DNA from: UBA4782 sp034430215
GTDB taxonomy: Bacteria > Chloroflexota > Anaerolineae > Anaerolineales > Anaerolineaceae
Direction of reading: 5' to 3'
DNA length: 64,000 bases
NCBI GenBank assembly: GCA_034430215.1
Contig: DAOUFE010000019.1
Span: 310,001 to 374,000 of the forward strand
In this document: one piece after another, positions 34,831 to 44,216 of the stretch
Position numbering within the stretch: the stretch's first letter is position 1
Layout of the letters: every line of letters starts with the position of its first letter
Notes under the pieces: model-generated
The model's database searches: none
Seen by the model: the letters and a program-made list of their open reading frames with translations, nothing else
What the model was told of the DNA's origin: nothing
Program-made: the position numbers and the translations under genes

Positions 34831-35283
34831 ATGAGTTTACGAAAAACGATTGAGCAGGATATTCAAAACGCAATGCGCAGCAAAGACGAGATGAAACTGC
34901 GCGTTTTACGTTTGATCCTTAGTGCTATCAAGTTGGGAGATGCAGAAAAAGGTATTCCAATTGAAGATGCCGCCATCTTGACGATAATCCAGAAGGAAGA
35001 GAAAATTCGTTTGGATTCAATAAAGGATGCAGAAGTAGCAGGCAGACTGGACATGATTGAACAGAATAAGCAAGAAATTACCATACTTAAAAGCTATCTC
35101 CCAAAGCAACTTTCAGAAGAAGAACTAATTCCTTTGGTCAAAGCTGCTATACAGGAGGTTCAGGCTTCAAGCGCAGCAGACATGGGAAGGGTAATGAAAG
35201 TTCTCCTTCCACGAGTTCAAGGTCAAGCTCCCAATGCTCTCATCAGTCAAACTGTGAAGAGGGTTCTGGAAACAAAAGCGTAA
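34831..35283 (+). CDS. GatB/YqeY domain protein
   Basis: A 150-residue YqeY protein, all-helical and homologous to the tRNA-binding tail domain of GatB. It shows the N-terminal DIQNAMRSKDEMKLRVLR stretch and an LPKQLSEEELI core. The cellular role is not firmly known; a tRNA-related function is inferred from the fold. Its stop overlaps the start of pgpH (TAATG). Confidence 0.87.
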   Translation: MSLRKTIEQDIQNAMRSKDEMKLRVLRLILSAIKLGDAEKGIPIEDAAILTIIQKEEKIRLDSIKDAEVAGRLDMIEQNKQEITILKSYLPKQLSEEELIPLVKAAIQEVQASSAADMGRVMKVLLPRVQGQAPNALISQTVKRVLETKA

Positions 35284-37400
35284 TGGACTTTGATCCTGAA
35301 AAATCATCTGGTCAAAATAAACGGATAGCAATCCTTCAGGGCATCCTGCTGGTTTCAATTTCGATACTGACATTCATCGGCATTGCTCTTCCGCTCTATC
35401 TTGATTCCAGTTCATACTCTTTGGCTGTAGGTGATGTATCACCCCGATCAATTGAAGCTCCCTACGCCCATACATACTTAAGTGAAATATTGACTGCCAA
35501 AGCACAAGACAGTGCTCGCCAATCTGTTCAACCCATTTATTTACCCGCTGATCCTCTCATATCGAGAACACAGGTTGAAAATCTTCGAACAGCACTTGCC
35601 TATATTTCCACGGTGCGAGTGGATTCTCAGGCAACTGAGCAACAAAAGCATGATGATCTTCAGAACCTGCTTGAAATGGATCTTCAAGATGATACGATTG
35701 CATCTATCCTATCTATGCCTGATACCAGATGGTACCTGATCCAACAGGAAGCGCTTTCTGTCTTAGAGCAGGTAATGCGGAACTCAATTCGTGATACACA
35801 GGTTTCAGAAGCTCGTCGCTCTATAGCTACTCTTGTAAGCTATTCGCTGACAACCGAGCAATCCAAATTAGTAGATGCAATTGTCAGTCCCTATGTTATT
35901 CCAAATAGTCTTTATAGTGAAGAATTAACAACTGCCGCGCAACAAAAAGCAGCGGATGCAGTAAAACCCGTTTATAAATCATTTATTGCTAATGAGTTGA
36001 TCGTTCAACGTGGAGAAATAATTAAACCCGAAACAGAAGAAGCACTCAAACAATATGGAATCATTCGATCAAATCCATTGGCGAACAATTTAATCGCTGC
36101 CTTTGCCATTACTCTGGTTTCAGCTGGATTTATTGTTGTATTTCTTTCACATAGAAAATTAAACTTTTCTATCAGCATAACAAGCTTGGTAATGATCTCC
36201 ATCGCTTTTCTCGTCTTCCTGTACGCGGGTCGATTTCTTATACCAGGTCATACTGTTTTACCGTATTTCTTTCCTCTTGCAGCATTTGGACTTGTCATAG
36301 CCAGTCTGTTCTCTACTGAATTAGGAATAATTTTTTCTTTGGTCCTTTCCATCACTACTGCATTCGATATGTCATTCTCTCTGGATTTGACACTTTTTTA
36401 TGCAATTTCCAGTATGTGTGGTATTTGGGTGATGGGAAGAGGCAGGCGTGTTACAAGTTATATCTGGGCTGGTCTGGCAATAGGGTTGGCAGGTAGTCTG
36501 GTCATCGTAGCTTATCGTTTGACAGAACCCTATACGGATTGGTTGGGTATTGCTACATTGGTAGGTACGTCATTCGTAAATGGAATTGCTTCTGCCAGTC
36601 TGGCATTGTTATTCCAATTTATGTTAACCCAGATATTTGGGCTGGCTACACCACTCCATTTACTCGAGATTTCCAGGTCAGATCACCCATTGCTTCAATT
36701 CTTTTTACAAAATGCACCTGGTTCATATCAGCACAGCCTGCAGGTTGCCAACCTTTCCGAACAGGCAGCCAAGATTATCGGTGCAGATCCATTGTTGGTT
36801 CGGGTTGGTGCTTTGTATCATGATGTTGGAAAAGCAATGAATCCTCATTACTTCATAGAAAATCAGGTTGGAAATCAAGCCAACCCTCACGATAACTTAT
36901 CTCCCGAAGAGAGTTCCAGGATCATAGTTCAACACGTAACCGACGGGATGTCTCTAATGAAGAAATATCGAATGCCCCCGCGTATTCGTGATTTCGTCCT
37001 TGAACATCACGGTACTACTATTACTAGATTCCAATATAACAAAGCCAAAGAGCTTGCGTTGGTGAATGGTAATACAGTGAACAAAGAAGATTTTCGCTAC
37101 CCAGGTCCTCGTCCGCAAACCCGGGAAACCGCTCTTTTAATGTTGGCTGATTGTGCCGAAGCTAAAGCCCGTGCTGATTTACCCAAAGATGAAGATGAGC
37201 TGCGTGAAATCGTGCGAAAAGCTGTTGATATCTGTCTTCAACAAGGTCAATTAAATGATACCAATCTTACTTTTCAGGATCTGAACCGTACAATAGAGTC
37301 GTTTGTCTTTACCCTGCGAAATACCTATCATCCACGGATACGTTACCCTGACGGTGAACGACCTACGACACCCCTTGCAAAAGAAAGTACAGTGAAATGA
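35283..37400 (+). CDS. pgpH: 7TM-HD domain phosphohydrolase (c-di-AMP phosphodiesterase type)
   Basis: A 705-residue membrane protein with the PgpH/YqfF layout: an N-terminal membrane segment (about 15-37), an extracellular 7TMR-HDED domain (about 40-260), seven membrane helices (about 265-465), and a cytosolic HD domain with HSLQVANL, GALYHDVGK and EHHGTT motifs. PgpH of Listeria degrades cyclic di-AMP. It is followed by ybeY and dgkA, a gene order also common in Firmicutes, and overlaps ybeY by four bases. Confidence 0.88.
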   Translation: MDFDPEKSSGQNKRIAILQGILLVSISILTFIGIALPLYLDSSSYSLAVGDVSPRSIEAPYAHTYLSEILTAKAQDSARQSVQPIYLPADPLISRTQVENLRTALAYISTVRVDSQATEQQKHDDLQNLLEMDLQDDTIASILSMPDTRWYLIQQEALSVLEQVMRNSIRDTQVSEARRSIATLVSYSLTTEQSKLVDAIVSPYVIPNSLYSEELTTAAQQKAADAVKPVYKSFIANELIVQRGEIIKPETEEALKQYGIIRSNPLANNLIAAFAITLVSAGFIVVFLSHRKLNFSISITSLVMISIAFLVFLYAGRFLIPGHTVLPYFFPLAAFGLVIASLFSTELGIIFSLVLSITTAFDMSFSLDLTLFYAISSMCGIWVMGRGRRVTSYIWAGLAIGLAGSLVIVAYRLTEPYTDWLGIATLVGTSFVNGIASASLALLFQFMLTQIFGLATPLHLLEISRSDHPLLQFFLQNAPGSYQHSLQVANLSEQAAKIIGADPLLVRVGALYHDVGKAMNPHYFIENQVGNQANPHDNLSPEESSRIIVQHVTDGMSLMKKYRMPPRIRDFVLEHHGTTITRFQYNKAKELALVNGNTVNKEDFRYPGPRPQTRETALLMLADCAEAKARADLPKDEDELREIVRKAVDICLQQGQLNDTNLTFQDLNRTIESFVFTLRNTYHPRIRYPDGERPTTPLAKESTVK

Positions 37401-37852
37401 TGATCGATGTGACTATTCACCCCGATTTTTCTTCTCTTCTTTCTCAAGCATGGATCGAAAAGCTCGCTGATCAAACTCTACATCAAGGTATCGAAGGTGA
37501 AGAAGTTGAGTTATCGATCGCCCTAGAACAAGATGAAACTGTAAAGAACCTCAATCTACAATATCGGAATATTGATGCGACTACAGATGTTCTATCTTTC
37601 GAAGGCAATTACCCAAACCCTGAAACTGGCTTGAACCATTTGGGAGATATCATCATCTCGGTACCTCAAGCACAAAAACAAGCTATTGCAGCCAATCATT
37701 CATTGAAACAAGAGATTGCCCTACTAATTGTGCATGGAATTCTTCATTTGAGTGGTTATGATCACGCTGAATTGGCAGATGAAAAAGTGATGTGGGAAAA
37801 ACAGGAATTGATCTTGATGAAATTGCAAGATTTCATTGAAAATGAACAATAA
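37397..37852 (+). CDS. ybeY: rRNA maturation RNase YbeY
   Basis: A 151-residue zinc endoribonuclease needed for 16S rRNA 3'-end maturation. The defining HGILHLSGYDH motif, with its three metal-binding histidines, lies near residues 114-124. A central TDVLSF stretch is also conserved. It overlaps pgpH at the start and the kinase gene at the end, so it is tightly coupled. Confidence 0.93.
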   Translation: MMIDVTIHPDFSSLLSQAWIEKLADQTLHQGIEGEEVELSIALEQDETVKNLNLQYRNIDATTDVLSFEGNYPNPETGLNHLGDIIISVPQAQKQAIAANHSLKQEIALLIVHGILHLSGYDHAELADEKVMWEKQELILMKLQDFIENEQ

Positions 37853-38222
37853 TAATTCGCGAATTATTTCTTTTAAAAATGCTTTTGCAGGAATATTCCA
37901 TGTGATACGCACCCAAAGGAACACGTGGATTTACCTGGTTGTCACCATTCTTGTAATACTTGCAGGTATTCTTCTCCATATTGATTGGTATGAATGGCTT
38001 TTTTTGATCATTTTCATTGGGTTGATATGGTCAGCAGAATGCTTCAATACTGCGATTGAATCAGTAGTAGATTTAGCTTCTCCTGAATTACACCCTATAG
38101 CAAAAATAGCAAAAGACACAGCTGCAGCAGGTGTGTTGATCCTTGCTATTGGTGCTGCGTTGGTTGGCATTATCATTTTGGGCAGGCATTTATATCTGTT
38201 AATAACCTCATCTGGAGAGTAA
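37842..38222 (+). CDS. dgkA: Diacylglycerol/undecaprenol kinase
   Basis: A 126-residue integral membrane lipid kinase of the DgkA family, which recycles diacylglycerol or undecaprenol. Three hydrophobic segments are visible, with the active-site signature ECFNTAIESVVDL near residue 66. The frame also opens with TTG at 37836; the ATG at 37842, inside the ybeY 3' end, is chosen. A Gram-positive-type undecaprenol kinase is as likely as a diacylglycerol kinase. Confidence 0.88.
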   Translation: MNNNNSRIISFKNAFAGIFHVIRTQRNTWIYLVVTILVILAGILLHIDWYEWLFLIIFIGLIWSAECFNTAIESVVDLASPELHPIAKIAKDTAAAGVLILAIGAALVGIIILGRHLYLLITSSGE

Positions 38223-38224
38223 TT

Positions 38225-39079
38225 ATGACATTAAGTTATCGATTTGGAACAGTAGGGTCACCGATGAGCACTCCCAAGAAACCAGGTGGGAGCGTTGGTG
38301 CAATTCAGAGAATCAAGGAACTAAATCTAAACACTTTTGAACTGGGATGGGTGCAGTCAGTAAGGGTTTCAGAGACGACCTGTGCTGAAATAAAGCAGGC
38401 TGCAAAAATAAATGATGTTGATCTCAGTGTGCATGCTCCTTACTTCATTAACTTGAATGCAAATGATGATGAATGGCCAAAATCAAGAAAACGCCTGATG
38501 GATTCTGCCATATATGGAAACCTTGCAGGTGCAACAGACATCATTTTTCACCCCGGCTCTTATTTTGGACAACCTGCATCTGATGTACTCGAGGTTGCGC
38601 TCGAAAGATTGAATGGCTGTGTGGATGATTTAATGAAATTTGGGAACCCTGTGAACCTTCGCCCTGAAACGATGGGTAAATCTGCTATGCTGGGCTCTCT
38701 TGAAGATACCCTTCAGATGGCGAAGGCTGTTCCTCAAGTACTACCCTGTCTTGATTTTGCCCATCTCCATGCACGGACGGGAAATGGTGGAATGAACACC
38801 TATGATGAATGGTGTCGTTTATTGGAACAATATGGAAAAGAATTAGGGCAAGACCTTCTCAAGAAGCTTCATATTCACCTTTCTGGAATTGAATATTCTG
38901 CAAAAGGTGAACGTAATCATATCCCAATACAGGAATCGGATCTAAATCTTAAAGACTTATTTAAAGCGCTTCTGCAATTCCAAACAAAAGGCAGGATCCT
39001 CTGTGAAAGTCCCATTCTGGAAGAGGATGCTCTTTTTATGCAACAAACCTGGCAGGAAATTACTGGTGAGGAATTATAA
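38225..39079 (+). CDS. nfo: Endonuclease IV-like AP endonuclease (TIM barrel)
   Basis: A 284-residue xylose-isomerase-like TIM barrel of the deoxyribonuclease IV family, which cuts DNA 5' to abasic sites with a zinc cluster. Candidate metal ligands are in SVHAPYFINL, IFHPGSYFG, LRPETMGK, LDFAHLHA and LHIHLSG, in the family order. It starts two bases after the dgkA stop. Its last six bases overlap the convergent response-regulator gene. A sugar-isomerase role is less likely given the HAPYFINL motif. Confidence 0.85.
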   Translation: MTLSYRFGTVGSPMSTPKKPGGSVGAIQRIKELNLNTFELGWVQSVRVSETTCAEIKQAAKINDVDLSVHAPYFINLNANDDEWPKSRKRLMDSAIYGNLAGATDIIFHPGSYFGQPASDVLEVALERLNGCVDDLMKFGNPVNLRPETMGKSAMLGSLEDTLQMAKAVPQVLPCLDFAHLHARTGNGGMNTYDEWCRLLEQYGKELGQDLLKKLHIHLSGIEYSAKGERNHIPIQESDLNLKDLFKALLQFQTKGRILCESPILEEDALFMQQTWQEITGEEL

Positions 39080-39727
39080 ATATTCTTTCAGGTTATGTTC
39101 CACCGCATAAGCTGCAGCTTCAGCCCGGTTGCTGACACCAAGTTTTGAAAGAATGCTACTCACATAATTTCGAACAGTACCTTCTCCAAGGAATAGTTCT
39201 TTGGCTATTTCCCGGTTGGTTTTTCCAGCAGAAACAAGGCTAAGTACATGTTTTTCTTGTTGGCTAAGAGAGGCAAATGCTGATGCTTCTTCTTCTTTAA
39301 CAGCTCTTCGAACTTCTTGAAACACTCGCTGAGTAACAGCAGGATCAAGTAATGCCTCACCTCGCCCAACTGCTTCTAATGCATGTATAAGGTCTTCACC
39401 TCCAATTTGCTTTAAAACATATCCTGAAGCCCCTGCACGAATTGCGTTAAAAAGCATCTCATCTTCAGCGTATGAAGTTAACATGACTACTTTGCTTTGT
39501 GGATAGTCTCTGGTAATTTGCTCACACGCTTCAATACCAGAAATGCCTGGAAGGCGAATATCCATCAATACAATATCAGGATTAAGCCGGCTTACCAATT
39601 CCAGTGCATCTTTTGAATTGCCAGCTTCTCCAATGACTTCAAATTGAGGATTCTGCGCCAATAATGCACGAAGCCCAATCCTCACAACTTCATGATCGTC
39701 GACAATCACGATTCTTTTTTTCTGCAT
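39074..39727 (-). CDS. NarL/LuxR-family response regulator
   Basis: A 217-residue two-component regulator. The receiver has D10/D11, the phospho-acceptor Asp in VLMDIRLPG (near 55), a Thr/Ser at 84 and the C-terminal Lys. The output is a LuxR-type helix-turn-helix (about 150-210) with the GKTNREIAKELFLGEGTVRNY pattern broken into its two helices. AGGAGA precedes the ATG. No sensor kinase is adjacent, so its input is unknown. It is divergent from a stand-alone receiver gene. Confidence 0.9.
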   Translation of the reverse strand: MQKKRIVIVDDHEVVRIGLRALLAQNPQFEVIGEAGNSKDALELVSRLNPDIVLMDIRLPGISGIEACEQITRDYPQSKVVMLTSYAEDEMLFNAIRAGASGYVLKQIGGEDLIHALEAVGRGEALLDPAVTQRVFQEVRRAVKEEEASAFASLSQQEKHVLSLVSAGKTNREIAKELFLGEGTVRNYVSSILSKLGVSNRAEAAAYAVEHNLKEYL

Positions 39728-39744
39728 AGAGTTCTCCTGACATC

Positions 39745-39773
39745 ATTATATCTAACACACGCCGCATTTGCCA
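39745..39773 (-). promoter_or_regulatory. Possible promoter of the NarL-type regulator
   Basis: On the minus strand TATAAT (39750-39745) has a weak TGGCAA 17 bases upstream (39773-39768). The predicted start leaves a short leader that includes the AGGAGA ribosome site. The -35 box is poor, so an activator may be needed. Confidence 0.4.
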
Positions 39774-39854
39774 CAAATTTCATCCATTTTCCCAACTCAT
39801 GTGAAATATCTATTATTAACATTGACAAGAAATTATCCATTTGTGCAATTCTTG

Positions 39855-39872
39855 TATAATACTTTTGAGGTG
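39855..39872 (+). promoter_or_regulatory. Possible -10 box and ribosome site of the receiver gene
   Basis: TATAAT at 39855-39860 is followed by GAGGTG at 39867-39872, five bases before the ATG at 39878. A TTGACA at 39822-39827 is present but 27 bases away, too far to pair with it. The rest of the 150-base divergent spacer shows nothing else clear. Confidence 0.35.
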
Positions 39873-39877
39873 AAATA

Positions 39878-40273
39878 ATGGCAAATGGTAATTCCATCCG
39901 AATACTATACATTGAAGACGATCCTGAGATGATCGAATTGGTTTCGGTAATTCTCAGCAAGAAAAACTTTGAAGTTATTGGTGCCAATGGTGGTTACGAA
40001 GGTCTTTTCCTTGTCGAGAAAGAAAAACCCGATCTGATTCTTCTAGACCTGATGATGCCTGATCTTGATGGATGGGATGTTTACAATAAAATTAAAGCAA
40101 ATGATAATACCAATAAGATTCCAGTAATTATCATCACTGCAAAATCTCAGGCTATTGACCGTGTAATGGGATTACATATTGCAAAAGTAGATGATTACAT
40201 TTGCAAACCATTTAGTCAACAGGAATTAATCAATAGTATTGAAAGAGTAATTCTTAATAAGGCGAATTTCTAA
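39878..40273 (+). CDS. Single-domain response regulator (CheY-like)
   Basis: A 131-residue receiver with no output domain. The acidic pair is E14/D15, the phospho-acceptor Asp lies in LLDLMMPDLDG (near residue 59), a Thr follows in VIIITAKS and the Lys is in CKPF. GAGGTG precedes the ATG. It may act by protein-protein contact or as a phospho-relay intermediate. It faces away from the NarL-type regulator and is followed by a DUF192 gene. Confidence 0.88.
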   Translation: MANGNSIRILYIEDDPEMIELVSVILSKKNFEVIGANGGYEGLFLVEKEKPDLILLDLMMPDLDGWDVYNKIKANDNTNKIPVIIITAKSQAIDRVMGLHIAKVDDYICKPFSQQELINSIERVILNKANF

Positions 40274-40292
40274 AGCACCTGCATGGTGGAAA

Positions 40293-40664
40293 ATGAAGAA
40301 GATTTTATCGCTAAATAACGCAACTACACCACACTCTACTGACATACACCTTACATTATGCAATACATTTTTCTTGAAATTCAAGGGCTTGATGTTTCAA
40401 AAAGAGATCATTCCATCAGAGGGATTGGTCTTTGATGAATTTAAAGACACAAAAATCAATACAGCAATACATATGTTGTTTATGAGATTTCCTATTGGCG
40501 TCTTATGGGTAAATTCGGATCATGTCATTGTTTCAAAAGTTTTAGCAAAACCCTGGAAATTAATGTATTCTCCAGAGAAACCAGCCCGTTATGTAATTGA
40601 AGTTCATCCTGAAGTTCTGAATTATTATCAGGTCGGTGATACAATCATTTTCAATGAAAACTAG
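40293..40664 (+). CDS. DUF192 family protein
   Basis: A 123-residue DUF192 protein with the family's KFKGLMFQKE start region, the NTAIHMLFMRFPIGVLW core and the YVIEV(H)PE strand. No signal peptide is apparent, unlike many family members. Function is unknown. It starts 20 bases after the receiver gene. Confidence 0.8.
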   Translation: MKKILSLNNATTPHSTDIHLTLCNTFFLKFKGLMFQKEIIPSEGLVFDEFKDTKINTAIHMLFMRFPIGVLWVNSDHVIVSKVLAKPWKLMYSPEKPARYVIEVHPEVLNYYQVGDTIIFNEN

Positions 40665-42042
40665 GCTTTCACTACTTCTGATATTTCTTCTATTGACGAC
40701 CGTACCTGCTTCTGTGCATGCACAATCAGAGCCAATATTACCTACCTACGTTATTCAATCTGGCGATACACTTTACTCAATAGCCCTTCGATTTGGAATT
40801 GATTTACAAGCGCTGATCGATGCAAATACTTTAATCGACCCAAATAACTTAAATATAGGCGATGAAATCAAGATTCCCGGATATGAAGGGATTGATGGAA
40901 GGATCACCAGTATTTTAGTCCAACCGGGGCAGACTTTCCGTAATCTGGTTATCTCGTCACAAGCGGATATTGCTACACTGAGCAAACTCAGCCGTATAAC
41001 CTCTCCTTCAGAATTGTATATTGGGACAGAAATATTTTTAATAGAGCCCAATGAAGCAAATGGTAGAACATCATTGGGTATGCTTTCTTCCTCACAAAGC
41101 ATAGAGGAAGCAGCAATAATAGCAACAGTCAATCCCTGGAGCATCCGTTTAAGTAGCTTATTTGAGGGTGATAAGCACCTCATCTCTGGTGATATGCTCT
41201 ATTACCCCGAGAATTCTATTGTAGACACGCAAATCGTTTCGGATACACCACAAGTGACTATCAACCCATTGCCTGTTGTTCAGGGAAAAACCATTACTTT
41301 TTCTATTCAGAATGCAGCAAATACAACCATTATTGCAGAATTTAATTCTCTCCCACTTACTTTCCATCAGGATACCGATGGAAAGATGATCGCTTTTGCA
41401 GGAACACTTGCGCTTCAGGAACCTGGATTGATCCCGATCAGTATTAAAGTCTATGATAAAGAATCTTTAATATACGAGATGCAGCAATCAGCTCTTTTAG
41501 AGAGCGGAAATTACCCATCTGAAACAGTGACGGGCGTAGATTCCTCTACTATTGAGCAAGAAACAATTGAGAGGGAAGATGCAATTCTTTCGCAACTGAT
41601 TAAAAATACTGATGTGAAATATTGGGATAATACCTTCTCTTACCCCGTCGATGAACCCTGCCTCGGTTCTGGTTTCGGTTTACGACGTACATATAACGGT
41701 GGAGCTTACAATTATTACCATACAGGAGTGGATTTCACCGTTTGCGCGGCGGATAACCTGAATATTTACGCGGCTGCACCAGGCGTGGTTATCTTTTCTG
41801 AAGAGCTTCCCATTAAAGGTTTATTCACTCTTATTGATCATGGATGGGGAGTTTATACTGGTTATGCTCACATGTCTGAGACATTTGTTTCTCCTGGTCA
41901 AACTGTTCAGGCAGGCGAGCAGATAGGCATAATCGGGAGTACCGGTCGATCTGTTGGTCCCCACTTGCATTGGGAGGTCTGGATTAATGGCATTCCAGTT
42001 GACCCATTACAATGGATAGAACAAACCTTTCCTGCAAAGTAA
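40654..42042 (+). CDS. LysM and M23 peptidase domain envelope protein
   Basis: A 462-residue secreted or surface cell-wall protein. The signal peptide is residues 1-24, ending in a VHAQ stretch. A LysM domain (YVIQSGDTLYSIALRFG, about 36-80) is followed by a second, weaker LysM-like region, a beta-rich middle, and a C-terminal M23 domain with YHTGVDF, YAHMS and PHLHWEVW metal/catalytic motifs, so it is probably an active endopeptidase on peptidoglycan. The frame opens at GTG 40636, but ATG 40654 gives the proper signal peptide. It overlaps the DUF192 stop by 11 bases. Confidence 0.85.
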   Translation: MKTRLSLLLIFLLLTTVPASVHAQSEPILPTYVIQSGDTLYSIALRFGIDLQALIDANTLIDPNNLNIGDEIKIPGYEGIDGRITSILVQPGQTFRNLVISSQADIATLSKLSRITSPSELYIGTEIFLIEPNEANGRTSLGMLSSSQSIEEAAIIATVNPWSIRLSSLFEGDKHLISGDMLYYPENSIVDTQIVSDTPQVTINPLPVVQGKTITFSIQNAANTTIIAEFNSLPLTFHQDTDGKMIAFAGTLALQEPGLIPISIKVYDKESLIYEMQQSALLESGNYPSETVTGVDSSTIEQETIEREDAILSQLIKNTDVKYWDNTFSYPVDEPCLGSGFGLRRTYNGGAYNYYHTGVDFTVCAADNLNIYAAAPGVVIFSEELPIKGLFTLIDHGWGVYTGYAHMSETFVSPGQTVQAGEQIGIIGSTGRSVGPHLHWEVWINGIPVDPLQWIEQTFPAK

Positions 42043-42087
42043 GGTATAATTATTGCGCTTAATAAACTACTGCTGTGAGTAAGATGG

Positions 42088-43689
42088 ATGAGTATTGATA
42101 TCAGCCTATCCAAAACCTATTGGAACGATTTCCAAGTAACAGACCAAGATATTGAATTTTTATACAGTTGTTTGTTGGAGAATGAAACTCCACAGACTTC
42201 ATTTGAATTGATCACATCTTTGGTTTCCAAAAGAATTAAAGATGAAATTGAGAATATGGAGAAAACACAGGCTGAGCGGGGTTCTTTATATCTACCTAAA
42301 GAAACCTATACTGTGGGAACCAAGCTTGTTTTTCCAGCTATGGACTGGAAATCCGGAAAAATCGTTAACATCCGAGATGGAGTAAACCCAGATATTGCTC
42401 CTTTTAAAGTGATCGACGTTAAATTCGATGACGACAGTGTAAAATCCTTTGCCAGTCAATATGAAGATCATATTCTTAACCAACCTCTTCCACTTGCTGG
42501 ACCAGATGAAAATTTAGATACCAATTTTGTTTTAAGTAAATATCGTAATGTTCTTTCGCAAAAATTAGAAAGTAAATTGAAGGATAATGACGAGTTGGTT
42601 CAAATCGCAGGGCGATGGTTCCCTCGTTCACTTCTAGTTGATGTTAATATTGGATACCTCAATCTTGCTGAAGCTCTATTGGATGAAAAAGGTGGCGGTC
42701 CATTATCCACATCTACTATCCTTCAATCCATTGAACTCCCTACTGATACCAATATCAAATTGACTGAATTTTCGCTGAATTACGCCTTACAGGAAGATGA
42801 ACGTTTTGACGAAGTTGGTCCAACAGGTGAAGTACTGTGGTATTTACATCGCCTTGAACCAGAAGCTGTACTGAACCAACCTCCACAATTAAAATACGGT
42901 GCTCTCGAATATGACTATTCTTCAGCAATACCTTATCTAAAGCAATTTTCGCAAAATATTGTGGATGAACTTGAGCCCCTTCTCGAAAAGGAAACATCTA
43001 CGAAAGCAAATGAAGCGGTTATTGCTATCCTTTATCCACATTGGCGTTCTGGAACCCTACCTTTGGCAGCGAATATTTCCAACCTGATCCCAAGTGCGTA
43101 TGAAGCTCCACGGGTACTCTTCACGTTTGTTGACGGGAATACTGGAAAAACATTCGGGGGCTGGGTGGTCAGGTCACAACACTATATTTATGGTCTTTCT
43201 CAATGGTATGAAGAAAATGAGATTATTCCTGGTAGCCTGATCCAGATTAAAAAAGGAAATAAACCTGGTGAAGTCATTATCACCGTTCAGAAAAAACGAC
43301 CAACAAAGGAATATATTCATACTACCCTGGTAGGCGCAGATGGTGGAGTAGTTTTTGCTTTATTGAAACAAAATGTTTCTACCATTATTGATGAGCGTAT
43401 GGCAATTGCTGTTCCAGATCCTGAAGCATTGGATAAAGTATGGCAGCAATCAAGAGGCGGTAAACCTGCTCTTGAAAAAACACTTCACCAGGTGATGAAC
43501 AACATGATTAAACTTAGTCCACAGGGCAATGTACATGCTGAAGAACTATATGCAGCGTTAAATACTGTCCGTCGTTGTCCACCAGCGCTAATGCTCTCAA
43601 TTCTTCTAGAAAAGCCCTGGGCAAAACATCTGGGTGATCTCTATTTTCGCATCGATGAATCAGCAACAATAGGAGGAAATGATGAGTGA
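42088..43689 (+). CDS. Unknown 533-residue protein
   Basis: I do not recognise a family. The protein is soluble and acidic, with no signal or membrane segment. Residues about 65-130 contain a beta-rich part (VGTKLVFPAMDWKSGKI then VIDVKFDD) reminiscent of a small barrel. The middle has a PTGEVLWYLHRLEP segment and a second beta-rich stretch (FTFVDGNTGKTFGGWVV). The C-terminal ~130 residues are helical. It overlaps the next gene, also unknown, which has a winged-helix-like tail. A TATAAT at 42045-42050 may drive the pair. A nucleic-acid-related role is only a guess. Confidence 0.6.
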   Translation: MSIDISLSKTYWNDFQVTDQDIEFLYSCLLENETPQTSFELITSLVSKRIKDEIENMEKTQAERGSLYLPKETYTVGTKLVFPAMDWKSGKIVNIRDGVNPDIAPFKVIDVKFDDDSVKSFASQYEDHILNQPLPLAGPDENLDTNFVLSKYRNVLSQKLESKLKDNDELVQIAGRWFPRSLLVDVNIGYLNLAEALLDEKGGGPLSTSTILQSIELPTDTNIKLTEFSLNYALQEDERFDEVGPTGEVLWYLHRLEPEAVLNQPPQLKYGALEYDYSSAIPYLKQFSQNIVDELEPLLEKETSTKANEAVIAILYPHWRSGTLPLAANISNLIPSAYEAPRVLFTFVDGNTGKTFGGWVVRSQHYIYGLSQWYEENEIIPGSLIQIKKGNKPGEVIITVQKKRPTKEYIHTTLVGADGGVVFALLKQNVSTIIDERMAIAVPDPEALDKVWQQSRGGKPALEKTLHQVMNNMIKLSPQGNVHAEELYAALNTVRRCPPALMLSILLEKPWAKHLGDLYFRIDESATIGGNDE

Positions 43690-44113
43690 AACCGGGCATT
43701 TTAGCATGGTAAAACCTACTCAAAATACCCCTTTCCGCATAGATTACAATTGGTGGCGAGAAAATGACAATAACTGGAAGGTATTTCTACAAAATTACCT
43801 CTGCCCTGAGCATCAAGCTGCTTTTGAGGGATTTGATGAAAACCTTCAAATTGATTGGATCGATCCTAGAACTGCAGAAGTAAAACAGATTGATGGCATT
43901 CTAAACACTCTAATAAATCATTGTTCAAAACAACCCGACTTTATAAGCGAGCATAATACGGTAGTTGATGCTGCGTTTAAAGTATTACTAACCAATGGTA
44001 ATAAGCCAATGACAGCCATCGAAATTGGTCAAAGAATCAACCGATCTCCGGATATAATTCTTCGTACATTGGCTGGCCCGAAGATCTATCGCGGAATTCG
44101 ACCTACGCATTAG
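43682..44113 (+). CDS. Unknown protein with winged-helix-like C-terminus
   Basis: A 143-residue protein with no recognised family. The N-terminal half is rich in Trp and acidic residues. The C-terminal ~50 residues (VVDAAFKVLLTNGNKPMTA, then EIGQRINRSPDI) read like a HARE-HTH/winged-helix domain such as found in RNA polymerase delta. Two adjacent ATGs exist (43679 and 43682); the second is better spaced from AGGAGG (43671-43676). It overlaps the 533-residue protein gene and ends seven bases before the tRNA-Arg gene. Confidence 0.55.
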   Translation: MSETGHFSMVKPTQNTPFRIDYNWWRENDNNWKVFLQNYLCPEHQAAFEGFDENLQIDWIDPRTAEVKQIDGILNTLINHCSKQPDFISEHNTVVDAAFKVLLTNGNKPMTAIEIGQRINRSPDIILRTLAGPKIYRGIRPTH

Positions 44114-44120
44114 TATACCT

Positions 44121-44193
44121 GCCCCAGTAGCTCAATGGACAGAGCACCGGACTTCTAATCCGATGGTTGAGCGTTCGAGTCGCTCCTGGGGCG
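44121..44193 (+). tRNA. tRNA-Arg (anticodon UCU)
   Basis: A complete 73-base cloverleaf: seven-pair acceptor (GCCCCAG with CTGGGGC), D-arm GCTC/GAGC, anticodon loop CTTCTAA giving UCU for AGA codons, and T-arm GAGCG-TTCGAGT-CGCTC. The discriminator is G; CCA is not encoded. It lies between two rightward genes and an ATG frame of the acetyltransferase runs through it, which is a coincidence of an open frame. Confidence 0.95.
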
Positions 44194-44216
44194 CTGAACT
44201 CAAGAAAATATCCAAA

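Noticed and set aside
44163..44216. Start of the acetyltransferase inside the tRNA gene
   Set aside because: The frame is open through the tRNA only by chance; the GNAT domain begins after the ATG at 44217.
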